Numbered from the stretch's first letter, positions 1 through 7,097 are shown. The stretch is 10,834 nucleotides of DNA from Lachnospiraceae bacterium (GCA_009774215.1 VSNH01000119.1:1-10834); one strand, 5' to 3'. Translations and numbers: made by a program. Notes: generated by a model from the letters alone, not told the origin.

Positions 1-71
1 CCTCCCTCAAACGCCTTGTATAAGGAAATTCTGGACTTCGCAAAAAGTGTATGCAATTGGAAAATGGAGCA

Positions 72-425
72 CTAGTTGGTTTCCCTGGCTATGTCATTTT
101 CCACTTGCCGACTGATGATATCCAGAGATTCCAGCCAGTTATCCAAAATATTTGCGGGTATTTCCTCATCATCCTGATATATGGAAATCTTTGCCCCTGC
201 TTGACAAAGATCCGCGATCATTTGGCGAAAAAGTTTTTTTCTGTCAATTTCGTTTATATCCTCCAAAGCATCATAGTATTCCAGATCAAATCCTACCACA
301 AAATCACCCTGATCAATCCGCTGTTTAATCGTGCCGACGGACAGGGAATCGTCAAATTTTCTGATGATTTTTATATAGCTGGCGACGGAACTGTCTTTCT
401 CGATCTTTAGCTGAATGATATCCAT
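72..425 (-). CDS. hypothetical protein, 117 aa (possible immunity-type protein)
   Basis: I do not recognise this protein from a named family. The start is the ATG at 423-425 because a strong GGAGGG ribosome binding site lies 8 nt upstream. A longer in-frame reading from a TTG at 473 lacks such a site and begins right at the stop of the previous decayed ORF. The product is small, acidic, soluble and without a signal peptide or membrane segment. It alternates predicted strands and helices: a strand-helix start (MDIIQLKIEK then SVASYIKIIRKF), a central DFVVGFDLEYYD segment at about residues 41-52, and a helical C-terminal half. It lies downstream of a Syd/SUKH-like gene and a decayed SMI1-like ORF on the same strand, in AT-rich DNA. 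That context suggests an immunity-protein array, which is inference only. Confidence 0.6.
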   Translation of the reverse strand: MDIIQLKIEKDSSVASYIKIIRKFDDSLSVGTIKQRIDQGDFVVGFDLEYYDALEDINEIDRKKLFRQMIADLCQAGAKISIYQDDEEIPANILDNWLESLDIISRQVENDIARETN

Positions 426-473
426 TTGTATGTCCCTCCGGGTTTTTGATTGTCGGTAGTGCGTTTCTTTCAA

Positions 474-762
474 CTAATAGGTTATCAATTTTTCCGAATA
501 CGTGTATTTGCCGTCCGCAATATTTTCCATAAATGTACAATTACACGCTAATCTTGGCAGGGCAGTGGGTTGATAATTTAAATAGAAATCCACAAAATCA
601 TTATGTTCATTTCCAAGCAGATGAAATAGCATACCTTTTTCAGTATCAGTTGCCTTTATAAAATGCTGTTCGGGAGACTCCAGACCTTCCTTTTTGTATG
701 TATCAATTAATTTTTGAACGATACTTTACATTTTGAGTTCCTTCATCCTCTATATTCCGGTT
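474..762 (-). pseudogene. decayed small ORF, SMI1/KNR4 (SUKH)-like N-terminal remnant with frameshift
   Basis: Reading the minus strand from 725 to the TAG at 474-476 gives an open frame of 83 codons with no usable start codon at its head. The codons immediately before it (762 to about 712, reading NRNIEDEGTQNVKYRSK) are in a neighbouring frame that hits a stop a few codons later. Removing one A from the five-A run at about 711-715 joins the two into one smooth reading (YRSK then LIDTYKKEG). The joined product contains GNEHNDFVDFYLNYQPTALP followed by FMENI and ends in EKLITY, which resembles the front half of a SMI1/KNR4-type domain. The usual second half is absent. I therefore read it as a gene broken by a single-base frameshift and truncated at both ends. 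The family assignment is tentative; the frame disruption is directly visible. Confidence 0.45.
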
Positions 763-785
763 TTATATTGCCAGCAGCAATGAAA

Positions 786-1310
786 TTATCTCACAGGTGT
801 CATCTGATCCAGAAATTCTTCCAGCGAATCCGCAAGCTTCTCCACATTTTTGGGATCGTAATCTGCCTGGACGATTGCCCCTGTGCCAGTTTCCATGCAT
901 AAAGCCAAATCCATATTGCTGTAGATACCCATATGAAGATACTTTTTTCCGTTGATCTCAAAGATACAAGTCCTTAAATCCCGCAAGATATCCCGGCTGT
1001 CGCTTATGGGATCAAAATTTACGCTTTCTCCATGATAAAAGCCCTGCAGCTGCAGAAAATAGTATGAATTATAAAATTCTTTTGCGGTGTCGGGCAATGC
1101 CAATTCCAGTTCGTCCTCTAAATCCGAAAAATCTGTCTGCTTATCCTTTTCCTTGTACATCCACTGAATATATTCTTCCTCATCCGGTTCACCATACCAT
1201 AAGGAAGACTTCTCTTCTTCATCATATGGGACAGCGGGATAAGTCCCCCTGTAGGTTTTATAGCACGCAAAATACTTGTCCAAATATGTTTTTAGGCATT
1301 CTTTAATCAT
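786..1310 (-). CDS. Syd/SUKH-superfamily protein (putative immunity protein), 174 aa
   Basis: The product resembles the Syd branch of the SUKH superfamily. The length is close to Syd, it has a PAVPYDEEEKSSLWYG segment (residues 25-40) in the position of the Syd Pro/acidic segment, then ELALPDTAKEFYNSYYF (69-85), and a C-terminal TGTGAIVQAD then LADSLEEFLDQMTPV block (141-173). That block parallels the Syd C-terminus. E. coli Syd binds SecY, but SUKH proteins in Firmicutes are mostly immunity proteins that bind nuclease toxins, so immunity is the better guess here. It is cytosolic, acidic and has no signal peptide. I chose the ATG at 1308-1310 because GGGGGAA precedes it by 4 nt; the ORF could be extended four codons to 1322 but without a ribosome binding site. 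No partner toxin is visible in the window. Confidence 0.62.
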   Translation of the reverse strand: MIKECLKTYLDKYFACYKTYRGTYPAVPYDEEEKSSLWYGEPDEEEYIQWMYKEKDKQTDFSDLEDELELALPDTAKEFYNSYYFLQLQGFYHGESVNFDPISDSRDILRDLRTCIFEINGKKYLHMGIYSNMDLALCMETGTGAIVQADYDPKNVEKLADSLEEFLDQMTPVR

Positions 1311-1377
1311 TGTTTCCCCCATTCTGAAGCGTTTTGTACCGAGGAATGTGAATCAAACCACAAAGTCCAAGTTTTTA

Positions 1378-1423
1378 TTGTCAAAGACATTAAAATTATA
1401 ACATACAACCGACTTTACCACAA
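1378..1423 (-). promoter_or_regulatory. extended -10 promoter for the leftward Syd-like gene
   Basis: On the minus strand there is a perfect TATAAT (complement of 1395-1400) preceded by TGT, making an extended -10. A weak TTGTGG lies 17 bp upstream (about 1418-1423). A consensus TTGACA also occurs at 1379-1384 but has no good -10 at the right distance. The predicted leader to the ATG at 1310 is about 75 nt. Confidence 0.45.
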
Positions 1424-1499
1424 TGACGCATCTCACGGGATTTTAGAAAAAATTTATAATTCCCGCAACCCGCATAAAATGGGACGAATCCTCAAATTA

Positions 1500-1526
1500 C
1501 TAGCACTCGTTGCTGATGAGTGCTAA
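1500..1526 (+). promoter_or_regulatory. CIRCE operator (HrcA binding site) upstream of htpG
   Basis: The sequence reads CTAGCACTC, nine bases (GTTGCTGAT), then GAGTGCTAA. The CIRCE consensus is TTAGCACTC-N9-GAGTGCTAA, so only the first base differs and the 9-bp spacer is exact. It ends seven bases before the -35 of the promoter below and about 140 bp before the htpG start. CIRCE is the established operator of the heat-shock repressor HrcA. Confidence 0.95.
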
Positions 1527-1533
1527 TTTCTTC

Positions 1534-1562
1534 TTGACTTCTTAATTTAGGCGTATTAAACT
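1534..1562 (+). promoter_or_regulatory. sigma-A-type promoter of htpG
   Basis: TTGACT at 1534-1539 (5 of 6 matches to the -35 consensus), a 17-bp spacer and TAAACT at 1557-1562 (4 of 6 matches to the -10). It lies immediately downstream of the CIRCE operator, as expected for HrcA-controlled promoters. The predicted 5' leader is about 100 nt. Confidence 0.6.
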
Positions 1563-1668
1563 ATGCTCTAGGTAATCAAATCCCCGGAAAACAGGATTTG
1601 TTCGGTGTAAGGTGCGGGTGGAAGACATACCGCATCGCAAGGTTTATGAGAGAAAGGAACGTGAGAAA

Positions 1669-3819
1669 ATGGCAGCGAAACATGGCAGTTTATCAATCAA
1701 CAGCGATAATATTTTCCCGATTATCAAGAAGTGGTTGTATTCCGATCACGACATCTTTTTCAGAGAGCTGATCTCCAACGGATGCGACGCGATCACGAAG
1801 TTAAAGAAGCTGGATATGATGGGCGAGTACGCGCTGGCGGATGATTACAAGGCGAAGATTCAGGTCATTGTCAATCCGGAGGAAAAGACGCTTACATTTA
1901 TCGACAACGGTATCGGCATGACGGCGGACGAGGTGGAGGAGTACATCAACCAGATCGCTTTCTCCGGCGCGACGGATTTTATTGAAAAATACAAGGACAA
2001 GGCGAATGAGGATCAGATCATCGGTCATTTCGGTCTGGGCTTTTATTCGGCGTTCATGGTGGCGGACGAGGTGGAGATTGACACCCTGTCATGGCAGGAC
2101 GGCGCGCAGGCGGTGCATTGGACATGCGACGGCGGCACGGAATTTGATATGGAGGATGGAACCAGGACGGAAGTAGGTACAACGATCACCCTCCACATCA
2201 ATGAGGATTGTCTGGAGTTCTGCAACGAATATAAGGCGAAAGAGGTCATTAAGAAATACTGTTCCTTTATGCCTACGGAAATCTGGCTTTCCAAGGCAAA
2301 CACCACGGAGACCCAGATCATCAAAGAGGATGAAAAGCTTTCTACCGACGAGGTCGTGGAGGAGATCAAGAAGGAGAAGGAGGAGGACGAGCAGAAATTA
2401 AAAATCAAGAAGCGTCCCGAGCTTCTCAACGAGACGCAGCCGCTCTGGGCAAAGCATCCCAACGAGTGTACGAAGGAAGAGTATCTGGAGTTTTACCGCA
2501 AGGTCTTTCAGGATTACAAGGAGCCGTTGTTCTGGATCCATCTGAACATGGATTATCCGTTTAATATGAAGGGTATTCTCTACTTCCCGAAGATCAATAT
2601 GGAGTACGAGTCCATTGAGGGAACCATTAAATTATATAACAATCAGGTGTTTATCGCGGACAATATTAAGGAAGTGATTCCCGAGTTCCTGATGCTCTTA
2701 AAGGGCGTGATTGACTGCCCTGACCTGCCGCTCAACGTGTCCAGAAGCGCGCTGCAGAATGACGGTTTTGTCAAGAAGATCAGCGAGTACATCACAAAGA
2801 AGGTGGCGGATAAGCTGTCCGGCATGTGCAAGACCGAGAAGGAAGAGTACGAGAAATACTGGGATGATATCAGTCCCTTCATCAAGTTCGGCTGCCTGAA
2901 GGACGACAAGTTCTGCGAGAAGATGACCGACTATATCCTTTTCAAGAATCTGGACGGCGAGTACATGACCCTGCCCGAGTGTCTGGAGGTCAACAAGATC
3001 GATCCCGACGAGGCGGATGACGCTGAGAATGCTGCGGCCGGTGACGGAAATGCGGAAACCGCAGGAGAGAGCGGTGGACAGGACGAGCCGGCCGGAGCGG
3101 TGGACGAAAACGGCGAGAAGGTGGAAGCCGAGGTCGTTGACGAGGCTGAGAAAGTGGACGGCGAGGTACTTGACGAGGACGGCGAGCCCGTCGAGGAGGA
3201 GAAGAAGGAGAAGGTCATCTACTACGTGACCGACGAGAAGCAGCAGAGCCAGTATATCAATATGTTTAAGGCCGCAAAGATGGACGCGGTGGTGCTGACC
3301 CACAATATCGACCAGCCGTTTGTATCCCAGCTTGAGGCGAAGAACGAGGGCATTAAGTTCCAGCGTATCGACGCCGACCTGACGGATACCTTCAGGGCAA
3401 AAACATCCAAAAAGGCGGAGAAGGAGATGGAGGAGCAGGCGGAAGAGATTGCCAAGCTGATGAAGAAGATTCTCAAGAAAGATGCCATCAAGGTGAAGAT
3501 CGAGAAGCTGAAGAACAAGAAGATTTCGTCCATGATTACGCTCTCCGAGGAGTCCCGCAGGATGCAGGACATGATGAAGATGTACTCCATGCCGGGAATG
3601 GATATGGGGAATTTCGGCAAGGAAGGGGAGACGCTGATCCTCAATGCCAACCATCCTCTTGTGGAGTATGTGTTGGAGCATCAGGACGGCGAGAACGTGA
3701 AGATGATCTGCGAGCAGCTCTACGATCTGGCGCTGCTGCAGCAGGCGCCCCTTGAGCCGGAGGCTATGACCAAGTTTGTGGCGAGAAGCAATGAGATTAT
3801 GATGATGTTGACGAAGTAA
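1669..3819 (+). CDS. htpG: molecular chaperone HtpG (bacterial Hsp90), 716 aa, with long acidic linker
   Basis: ATP-dependent cytosolic homodimeric chaperone. The GHKL ATPase domain (about residues 1-225) shows FRELISNGCDAI with catalytic Glu33 and Asn37, the DNGIGM motif at 79-84 and GHFGLGF at 119-125. The middle domain (about 250-440) includes PLNVSRSALQND with Arg359, the position of the gamma-phosphate-contacting arginine. The C-terminal dimerisation domain ends near 713. The protein is longer than the usual 610-650 aa because of an acidic Asp/Glu/Gly/Ala-rich insertion at about 444-511, just before VIYYVTDE. The usual SNASDAL is SNGCDAI here. I chose the ATG at 1669, where the conserved N-terminus begins, with AAGGA upstream; a GTG at 1612 would add 19 non-conserved residues. 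It has its own CIRCE and promoter, so HrcA repression is expected. It is monocistronic, ending before a hairpin cluster and terminator. Confidence 0.97.
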   Translation: MAAKHGSLSINSDNIFPIIKKWLYSDHDIFFRELISNGCDAITKLKKLDMMGEYALADDYKAKIQVIVNPEEKTLTFIDNGIGMTADEVEEYINQIAFSGATDFIEKYKDKANEDQIIGHFGLGFYSAFMVADEVEIDTLSWQDGAQAVHWTCDGGTEFDMEDGTRTEVGTTITLHINEDCLEFCNEYKAKEVIKKYCSFMPTEIWLSKANTTETQIIKEDEKLSTDEVVEEIKKEKEEDEQKLKIKKRPELLNETQPLWAKHPNECTKEEYLEFYRKVFQDYKEPLFWIHLNMDYPFNMKGILYFPKINMEYESIEGTIKLYNNQVFIADNIKEVIPEFLMLLKGVIDCPDLPLNVSRSALQNDGFVKKISEYITKKVADKLSGMCKTEKEEYEKYWDDISPFIKFGCLKDDKFCEKMTDYILFKNLDGEYMTLPECLEVNKIDPDEADDAENAAAGDGNAETAGESGGQDEPAGAVDENGEKVEAEVVDEAEKVDGEVLDEDGEPVEEEKKEKVIYYVTDEKQQSQYINMFKAAKMDAVVLTHNIDQPFVSQLEAKNEGIKFQRIDADLTDTFRAKTSKKAEKEMEEQAEEIAKLMKKILKKDAIKVKIEKLKNKKISSMITLSEESRRMQDMMKMYSMPGMDMGNFGKEGETLILNANHPLVEYVLEHQDGENVKMICEQLYDLALLQQAPLEPEAMTKFVARSNEIMMMLTK

Positions 3820-3822
3820 ACA

Positions 3823-3964
3823 GCGTGAGAAGAACTTCTAGCCACTCACAGCAGAGGCTGTTTCGTGGAGAAGTTCTAGGAGTTGCCTTGCAACTCCGTC
3901 TCACGCAGGAGAATGTCTGAAATGCGGCATTCTCCGCACGGATTTGAGTCACAGCAGAGCTGTG
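3823..3964 (+). repeat. nested multi-hairpin intergenic element after htpG
   Basis: An outer stem GCGTGAGA (3823-3830) with TCTCACGC (3899-3906) encloses two hairpins. The first is AGAACTTCT/AGAAGTTCT (3831-3839/3869-3877), extended by CCAC/GTGG and an ACAGC-AGAG-GCTGT tip (3848-3861). The second is GGAGTTGC-CTT-GCAACTCC (3879-3897). Two more hairpins follow: GGAGAATG/CATTCTCC (3908-3915/3928-3935) and CACAGC-AGA-GCTGTG (3950-3964). The core CACAGCAGAG occurs twice (3849 and 3952 regions). It lacks a T-run and is not a classical terminator. It could be a structured 3' UTR or a dispersed palindromic repeat. Confidence 0.65.
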
Positions 3965-4033
3965 GCATGTAGATTGGTGAAATATTATTTCAACTAATTG
4001 CAAAAGCTGTGTGACATTAGGTATTATGTAAAC

Positions 4034-4080
4034 AAAAAGGAACGCACGGGAAATCATTTGATACCCGGGCGTTCCTTTTT
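4034..4080. terminator. strong bidirectional rho-independent terminator
   Basis: A 17-bp stem with one mismatch is formed by 4034-4050 (AAAAAGGAACGCACGGG) and 4064-4080 (CCCGGGCGTTCCTTTTT) around a 13-nt loop. Five A on the left and five T on the right make it work in both directions. It closes the htpG transcript about 215 bp after its stop. Confidence 0.9.
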
Positions 4081-4109
4081 GGCTTTGCTTTCGCAATGAA
4101 AAGCTACAA

Positions 4110-4154
4110 TTCACAGTGTGAAAAGTAACAACTAAAAGACATTTCTTGCAAGAA
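4110..4154 (+). promoter_or_regulatory. two perfect palindromes, candidate operators for the arabinofuranosidase gene
   Basis: TTCACA-G-TGTGAA at 4110-4122 and TTCTTGCAAGAA at 4143-4154 are perfect dyads. The second ends 14 bp before the -35 at 4169. That placement fits an activator or repressor acting on the promoter of the downstream gene. No regulator gene is adjacent, and neither site matches a named operator I can assign with confidence. Confidence 0.4.
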
Positions 4155-4168
4155 TAGACAAAGGGCAG

Positions 4169-4197
4169 TTGTATGTCATGGAAAAGGGTGATATAAT
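4169..4197 (+). promoter_or_regulatory. promoter of the arabinofuranosidase gene
   Basis: A perfect -10 TATAAT at 4192-4197 lies 17 bp after TTGTAT (4169-4174, 3 of 6 matches). The leader to the ATG at 4249 is about 45 nt and carries AAGGTGGGG (4232-4240) 8 nt before the start. The weak -35 with a perfect -10 would fit a promoter that needs an activator. Confidence 0.6.
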
Positions 4198-4248
4198 TAT
4201 ATCTAAAGTATTTTAGAAAGACATAAACAAGAAGGTGGGGCAAGCAAT

Positions 4249-6450
4249 ATGAAAAGACAAGCGGGTCGATTGACAAGGGCAGCCGTATGCGGCTTATGCG
4301 CAGCGGTTATGGTGAGCACGGCGGCGTGTGGGCAATCGGGTACAGACGGAAGGGGACAGGCAGGCGCGGATGGTGCGGCAGAGGGAAACGGACAGACCGG
4401 CTCGGTGGACGACGCGCGGAGTGGACAGGCAGGAGAGGATGGTACGGTAGGACAGGACGGTGCGGCGGCAGTTGACGGGATCGCGTATCAGGTCAATACG
4501 GATATCAGCGGTCTGGACGACAGCCATCGGATTTCCGACACCCTTTTCGGTCTTTTTTTGGAGGATATCAACTATGCCGTGGACGGCGGCATGTATGCGG
4601 AGATGGTAAAGAACCGTTCCTTTGAATATGGGATGGAAGCAAGGGACGCGCAGCTTCACGGCTGGGAAGTAACCAGTGAAGCGGTGGCATTTTCGGTGAA
4701 GGACGGAAGCGGCGACGGCAGTGCTTTAAATGAGAATAATCCGCAGTACGCGGTGGTACATAATACGGGCACCTCCTCCGTAAAACCTTACGAGGGCATC
4801 CGAAACGGCGGGTATCTGGAGGGCATGGCGATTACAGAAGGTGTGTCTTACAATCTGTCTTTTTACTGTAAGTCGGAGGACGGCTCAGTGGATGCGGTGA
4901 CGGTGAGTCTTTGCAACGAGGACGGGACGGTTTACGCGGAACAGACGATAGAGGGTGTCACGGGAGAGTGGCAGAAATTTGAGGCGACGATCACGCCGGA
5001 TGCGACAGAAAAGCGGCATGTCTGCCTTGCGGTGGCGATTCCTGCGGGGACGGCATGTTTTGACATGGTTTCCCTGATGCCGCAGGATACCTATAAAGGA
5101 CTGCCCATCCGTAAGGATTTCGGGGAATATCTGGAGGCTTTAAATCCGAAATTTTTACGTTTCCCCGGCGGCTGTGTGATTGAGGGGCGGGACGAGGAGA
5201 GCATTTACAGCTGGAAAGATTCCATCGGGGACGGGCTTGCTTTTGAAATTAACGGAGAGGAGACGGTGGGAGACGTGGCGGTGCGTCCGCAGGGCAAGAG
5301 TATCTGGCAGGGCTCCCAGGCGAATCCTTATTACACGACTTATGGGCTGGGTTTTTATGAATACTTTGCGTTCTGTGAAGCGCTTGGCTGTATGCCTGTG
5401 CCGGTACTTAACGCGGGTATGACCTGTGAGATTCAGAGCCCTTTTTACAAGGTGTACAATGTCACGGACGAGGCGTTCAAACAGTATGTGCAGGATGCGC
5501 TGGATCTGGTGGAGTTCTGCAAAGGAGACAGCGGCACGAAATGGGGCGCGGTGCGTATCGCTATGGGGCATGAGGAGCCCTTTGATTTGAAATATATCGG
5601 CATCGGTAACGAACAGTGGCAGAGCGAGTACCACCAGCACTACAGGCAGTTTGTGAAGGCGTTTGAGGAAGCGGCGGCTGCTGACCCCGCTCTTTACGGG
5701 GACGTGGAGCTGATTGTGGCGAACGGCACAGCCTTTGACAGCACGGAGGGTTGGGCTTATCTGGCAAAGAACCCGGATGAAATCACGACGCTGGTGGATG
5801 AGCACTATTATCAGACGCCGGAGTGGTTCCTTGCCAATACAGACCGGTATGACAGTTATAACAGGGATTTGCAGGCAAAGGTGTTCCTCGGCGAGTATGC
5901 GGCGAAGGCCAATACACTTGACGCAGCCTTGGCGGAGGCGGCGTACATGACGGGGCTAGAGAAGAACGGGGATGTGGTGGAGATGGCGTGTTACGCGCCG
6001 CTTTTCTCCCACGAAAAACTGAATCAGTGGGTGCCGGATCTGATTTTCTATTCCAACGACGGCATCTTCGGGTCGGTCAATTACTATGTGCAGCAGATGT
6101 ACGGGAACAATGCGGGGCAGTACAGTCTGGAGACTTCTCTTACGGGCGCGCCGGAGCAGACCATCTATGAGTCGGCGGTGGACGCGGACGGGGATGTGAT
6201 CCTTAAGCTTGTGAATGTGTCGCAGGAAGAGCAGACAGTGCATGTACTGCTTACAGGCAGGGAGATGGCGTGTTTTCTGCCGGAGGCGGATGTGACGGTG
6301 CTTGCGGGGGAAGAACCAAAGGCGATGAACAGCTTTAAGGAGATGGCGGTAACGCCGCAGCAGAGCAAGATAGAGGTCGCGGAGAGCTTTGAGTATGCGG
6401 CTCCCGCTAATTCCTTGACGGTGATACGGCTGACAGCCTTGAAGGACTGA
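4249..6450 (+). CDS. alpha-L-arabinofuranosidase, GH51 family, lipoprotein with inserted carbohydrate-binding module
   Basis: Predicted cell-surface enzyme releasing L-arabinofuranosyl side chains from arabinoxylan or arabinan. The N-terminus is a lipoprotein signal: basic MKRQAGRLTR, a hydrophobic stretch, then STAAC with the lipidated Cys at 27. Residues 28-77 are a low-complexity Gly/Asp/Ala/Gln linker with loose GQAG and DG repeats. The GH51 start motif follows (FGLFLEDINYAVDGGMYAE, about 100-118). Residues 135-278 look like a CBM4_9-type beta-sandwich inserted near the N-terminus, as in plant-like GH51 enzymes. Key catalytic residues are Glu455 in GIGNEQW (acid/base) and Glu549 in FLGEYA (nucleophile). 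A beta-domain of about 640-730 resembles Alpha-L-AF_C. At 733 aa it is complete. It has its own promoter and ribosome binding site, and no sugar transporter or regulator sits beside it. Confidence 0.9.
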   Translation: MKRQAGRLTRAAVCGLCAAVMVSTAACGQSGTDGRGQAGADGAAEGNGQTGSVDDARSGQAGEDGTVGQDGAAAVDGIAYQVNTDISGLDDSHRISDTLFGLFLEDINYAVDGGMYAEMVKNRSFEYGMEARDAQLHGWEVTSEAVAFSVKDGSGDGSALNENNPQYAVVHNTGTSSVKPYEGIRNGGYLEGMAITEGVSYNLSFYCKSEDGSVDAVTVSLCNEDGTVYAEQTIEGVTGEWQKFEATITPDATEKRHVCLAVAIPAGTACFDMVSLMPQDTYKGLPIRKDFGEYLEALNPKFLRFPGGCVIEGRDEESIYSWKDSIGDGLAFEINGEETVGDVAVRPQGKSIWQGSQANPYYTTYGLGFYEYFAFCEALGCMPVPVLNAGMTCEIQSPFYKVYNVTDEAFKQYVQDALDLVEFCKGDSGTKWGAVRIAMGHEEPFDLKYIGIGNEQWQSEYHQHYRQFVKAFEEAAAADPALYGDVELIVANGTAFDSTEGWAYLAKNPDEITTLVDEHYYQTPEWFLANTDRYDSYNRDLQAKVFLGEYAAKANTLDAALAEAAYMTGLEKNGDVVEMACYAPLFSHEKLNQWVPDLIFYSNDGIFGSVNYYVQQMYGNNAGQYSLETSLTGAPEQTIYESAVDADGDVILKLVNVSQEEQTVHVLLTGREMACFLPEADVTVLAGEEPKAMNSFKEMAVTPQQSKIEVAESFEYAAPANSLTVIRLTALKD

Positions 6451-6456
6451 GCCGTT

Positions 6457-6505
6457 AAAAATGCCAGGAGAAGCAATCCAGCAATAGGGTATTGTATCTC
6501 CTGGC
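6457..6505 (-). terminator. terminator between convergent units
   Basis: GCCAGGAG (6463-6470) pairs with CTCCTGGC (6498-6505). On the minus strand the stem is followed by ATTTTTAA (complement of 6456-6461), a usable T-run. On the plus strand no T-run follows. It therefore best serves minus-strand transcripts from the remnant at 6596, and may also slow plus-strand read-through from the arabinofuranosidase gene. Confidence 0.55.
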
Positions 6506-6595
6506 GCATTGCAGATTCACCAATCACACTGCATTTTCAGCGTTTTTCAAGCACTTACTTCATTGACGGATTGGAAACGGCAGATTTTGATTAAC

Positions 6596-6859
6596 TTACT
6601 CTACATGAATTTCCTTAGAAATGACAGCCTTGTCTGCAGCGCCGCTGTTCATTCCTTCCTGTTCCATCAAAGACCAGTCATCAAGATTGTCAAAAATGTA
6701 GACATACAATGTTTTTATCTCTTTCCCCTGAACAGCAAATCCGGCTCTGCCTGCCATCTCCATATCTGCGTAAAGCAGTTCCCCATCCTGATTAAAGCAG
6801 ATGGTATAGCAGGGCTCATAAGACCACCCGATGGCGGTTAGAGTACGAAGGGGCTTACA
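6596..6859 (-). pseudogene. C-terminal remnant of an unidentified gene
   Basis: A minus-strand frame with protein-like composition runs to the TAA at 6596-6598. It reads TLTAIGWSYEPCYTICF, then NQDGELLYADMEMAGRAGF, KTLYVYIFDNLDDW and finally SKEIHVE. It has no ATG, GTG or TTG before the internal Met at 6761-6763, and the frame closes with a TGA at 6890. It begins directly where the HxlR-like remnant ends (stop at 6855-6857). The alternation of hydrophobic and charged residues looks like a real beta-rich domain that lost its 5' end. I do not recognise the family. A shorter product starting at 6763 is possible but has no clear ribosome binding site. Confidence 0.4.
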
Positions 6860-7097
6860 CGGCCCCTTTGTAGGCGCTTCCCCACTCCCTCATGGCGTCC
6901 AGAACCGGGCGCATGGATTCCCCCAATTCGCTCAGTGCGTATTCCACGCGGGGCGGTACCTCGGCATAGACTGTCCGGGTGACGATGCCGTCCTCCTCCA
7001 TGGAGCGGAGGGAGGCTGTCAGCACCTTAGAAGATATTTCGTTCATTCTAATCATGTTCAATCTGGATTTACCCGGAAGCTGCTGGAATGGCAGGAT
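6855..7097 (-). pseudogene. 5'-truncated HxlR-family transcriptional regulator
   Basis: The C-terminal two thirds of an HxlR-type winged-helix regulator are clear: NEISSKVLTASLRSMEEDGI (recognition helix), then VTRTVYAEVPPRVEYALSEL (the wing with the family hallmark VPPRVEY) and LDAMREWGSAYKGAV at the end. Family members are about 100-120 aa and begin with a CPVE.. / GKW..LIL helix. Here the frame is closed by a TAG at 7098-7100, and only an unusual ILPFQQLPGKSRLN precedes the conserved part, so the first helices are missing. Possible starts are the TTG at 7059-7061 or ATG at 7053-7055, but neither has a good ribosome binding site. The truncated form should lack a complete DNA-binding domain. 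I read it as a pseudogene. Confidence 0.65.

Noticed and set aside
1..71. Minus-strand reading LHTLFAKSRISLYKAFEGG running off the left edge
   Set aside because: No ATG or ribosome binding site; only a TTG is available. It could be the start of another gene but cannot be supported from this window.
1378..1402. Plus-strand promoter TTGTCA with TATAAC
   Set aside because: The spacer is only 13 bp; the same bases are better explained as the minus-strand extended -10.
2698..3681. Long minus-strand ORF (327 aa) opposite htpG
   Set aside because: It is the antisense shadow of htpG; composition is Leu/His-rich from reversed Glu/Lys codons, with no ribosome binding site.
5155..5805. Minus-strand ORF of 216 aa opposite the arabinofuranosidase gene
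   Set aside because: It lies wholly within a well-supported GH51 gene, has biased residue use and no family features.
6509..6841. Plus-strand ORF of 110 aa
   Set aside because: It is antisense to the minus-strand remnant, whose translation is much more protein-like; no ribosome binding site.
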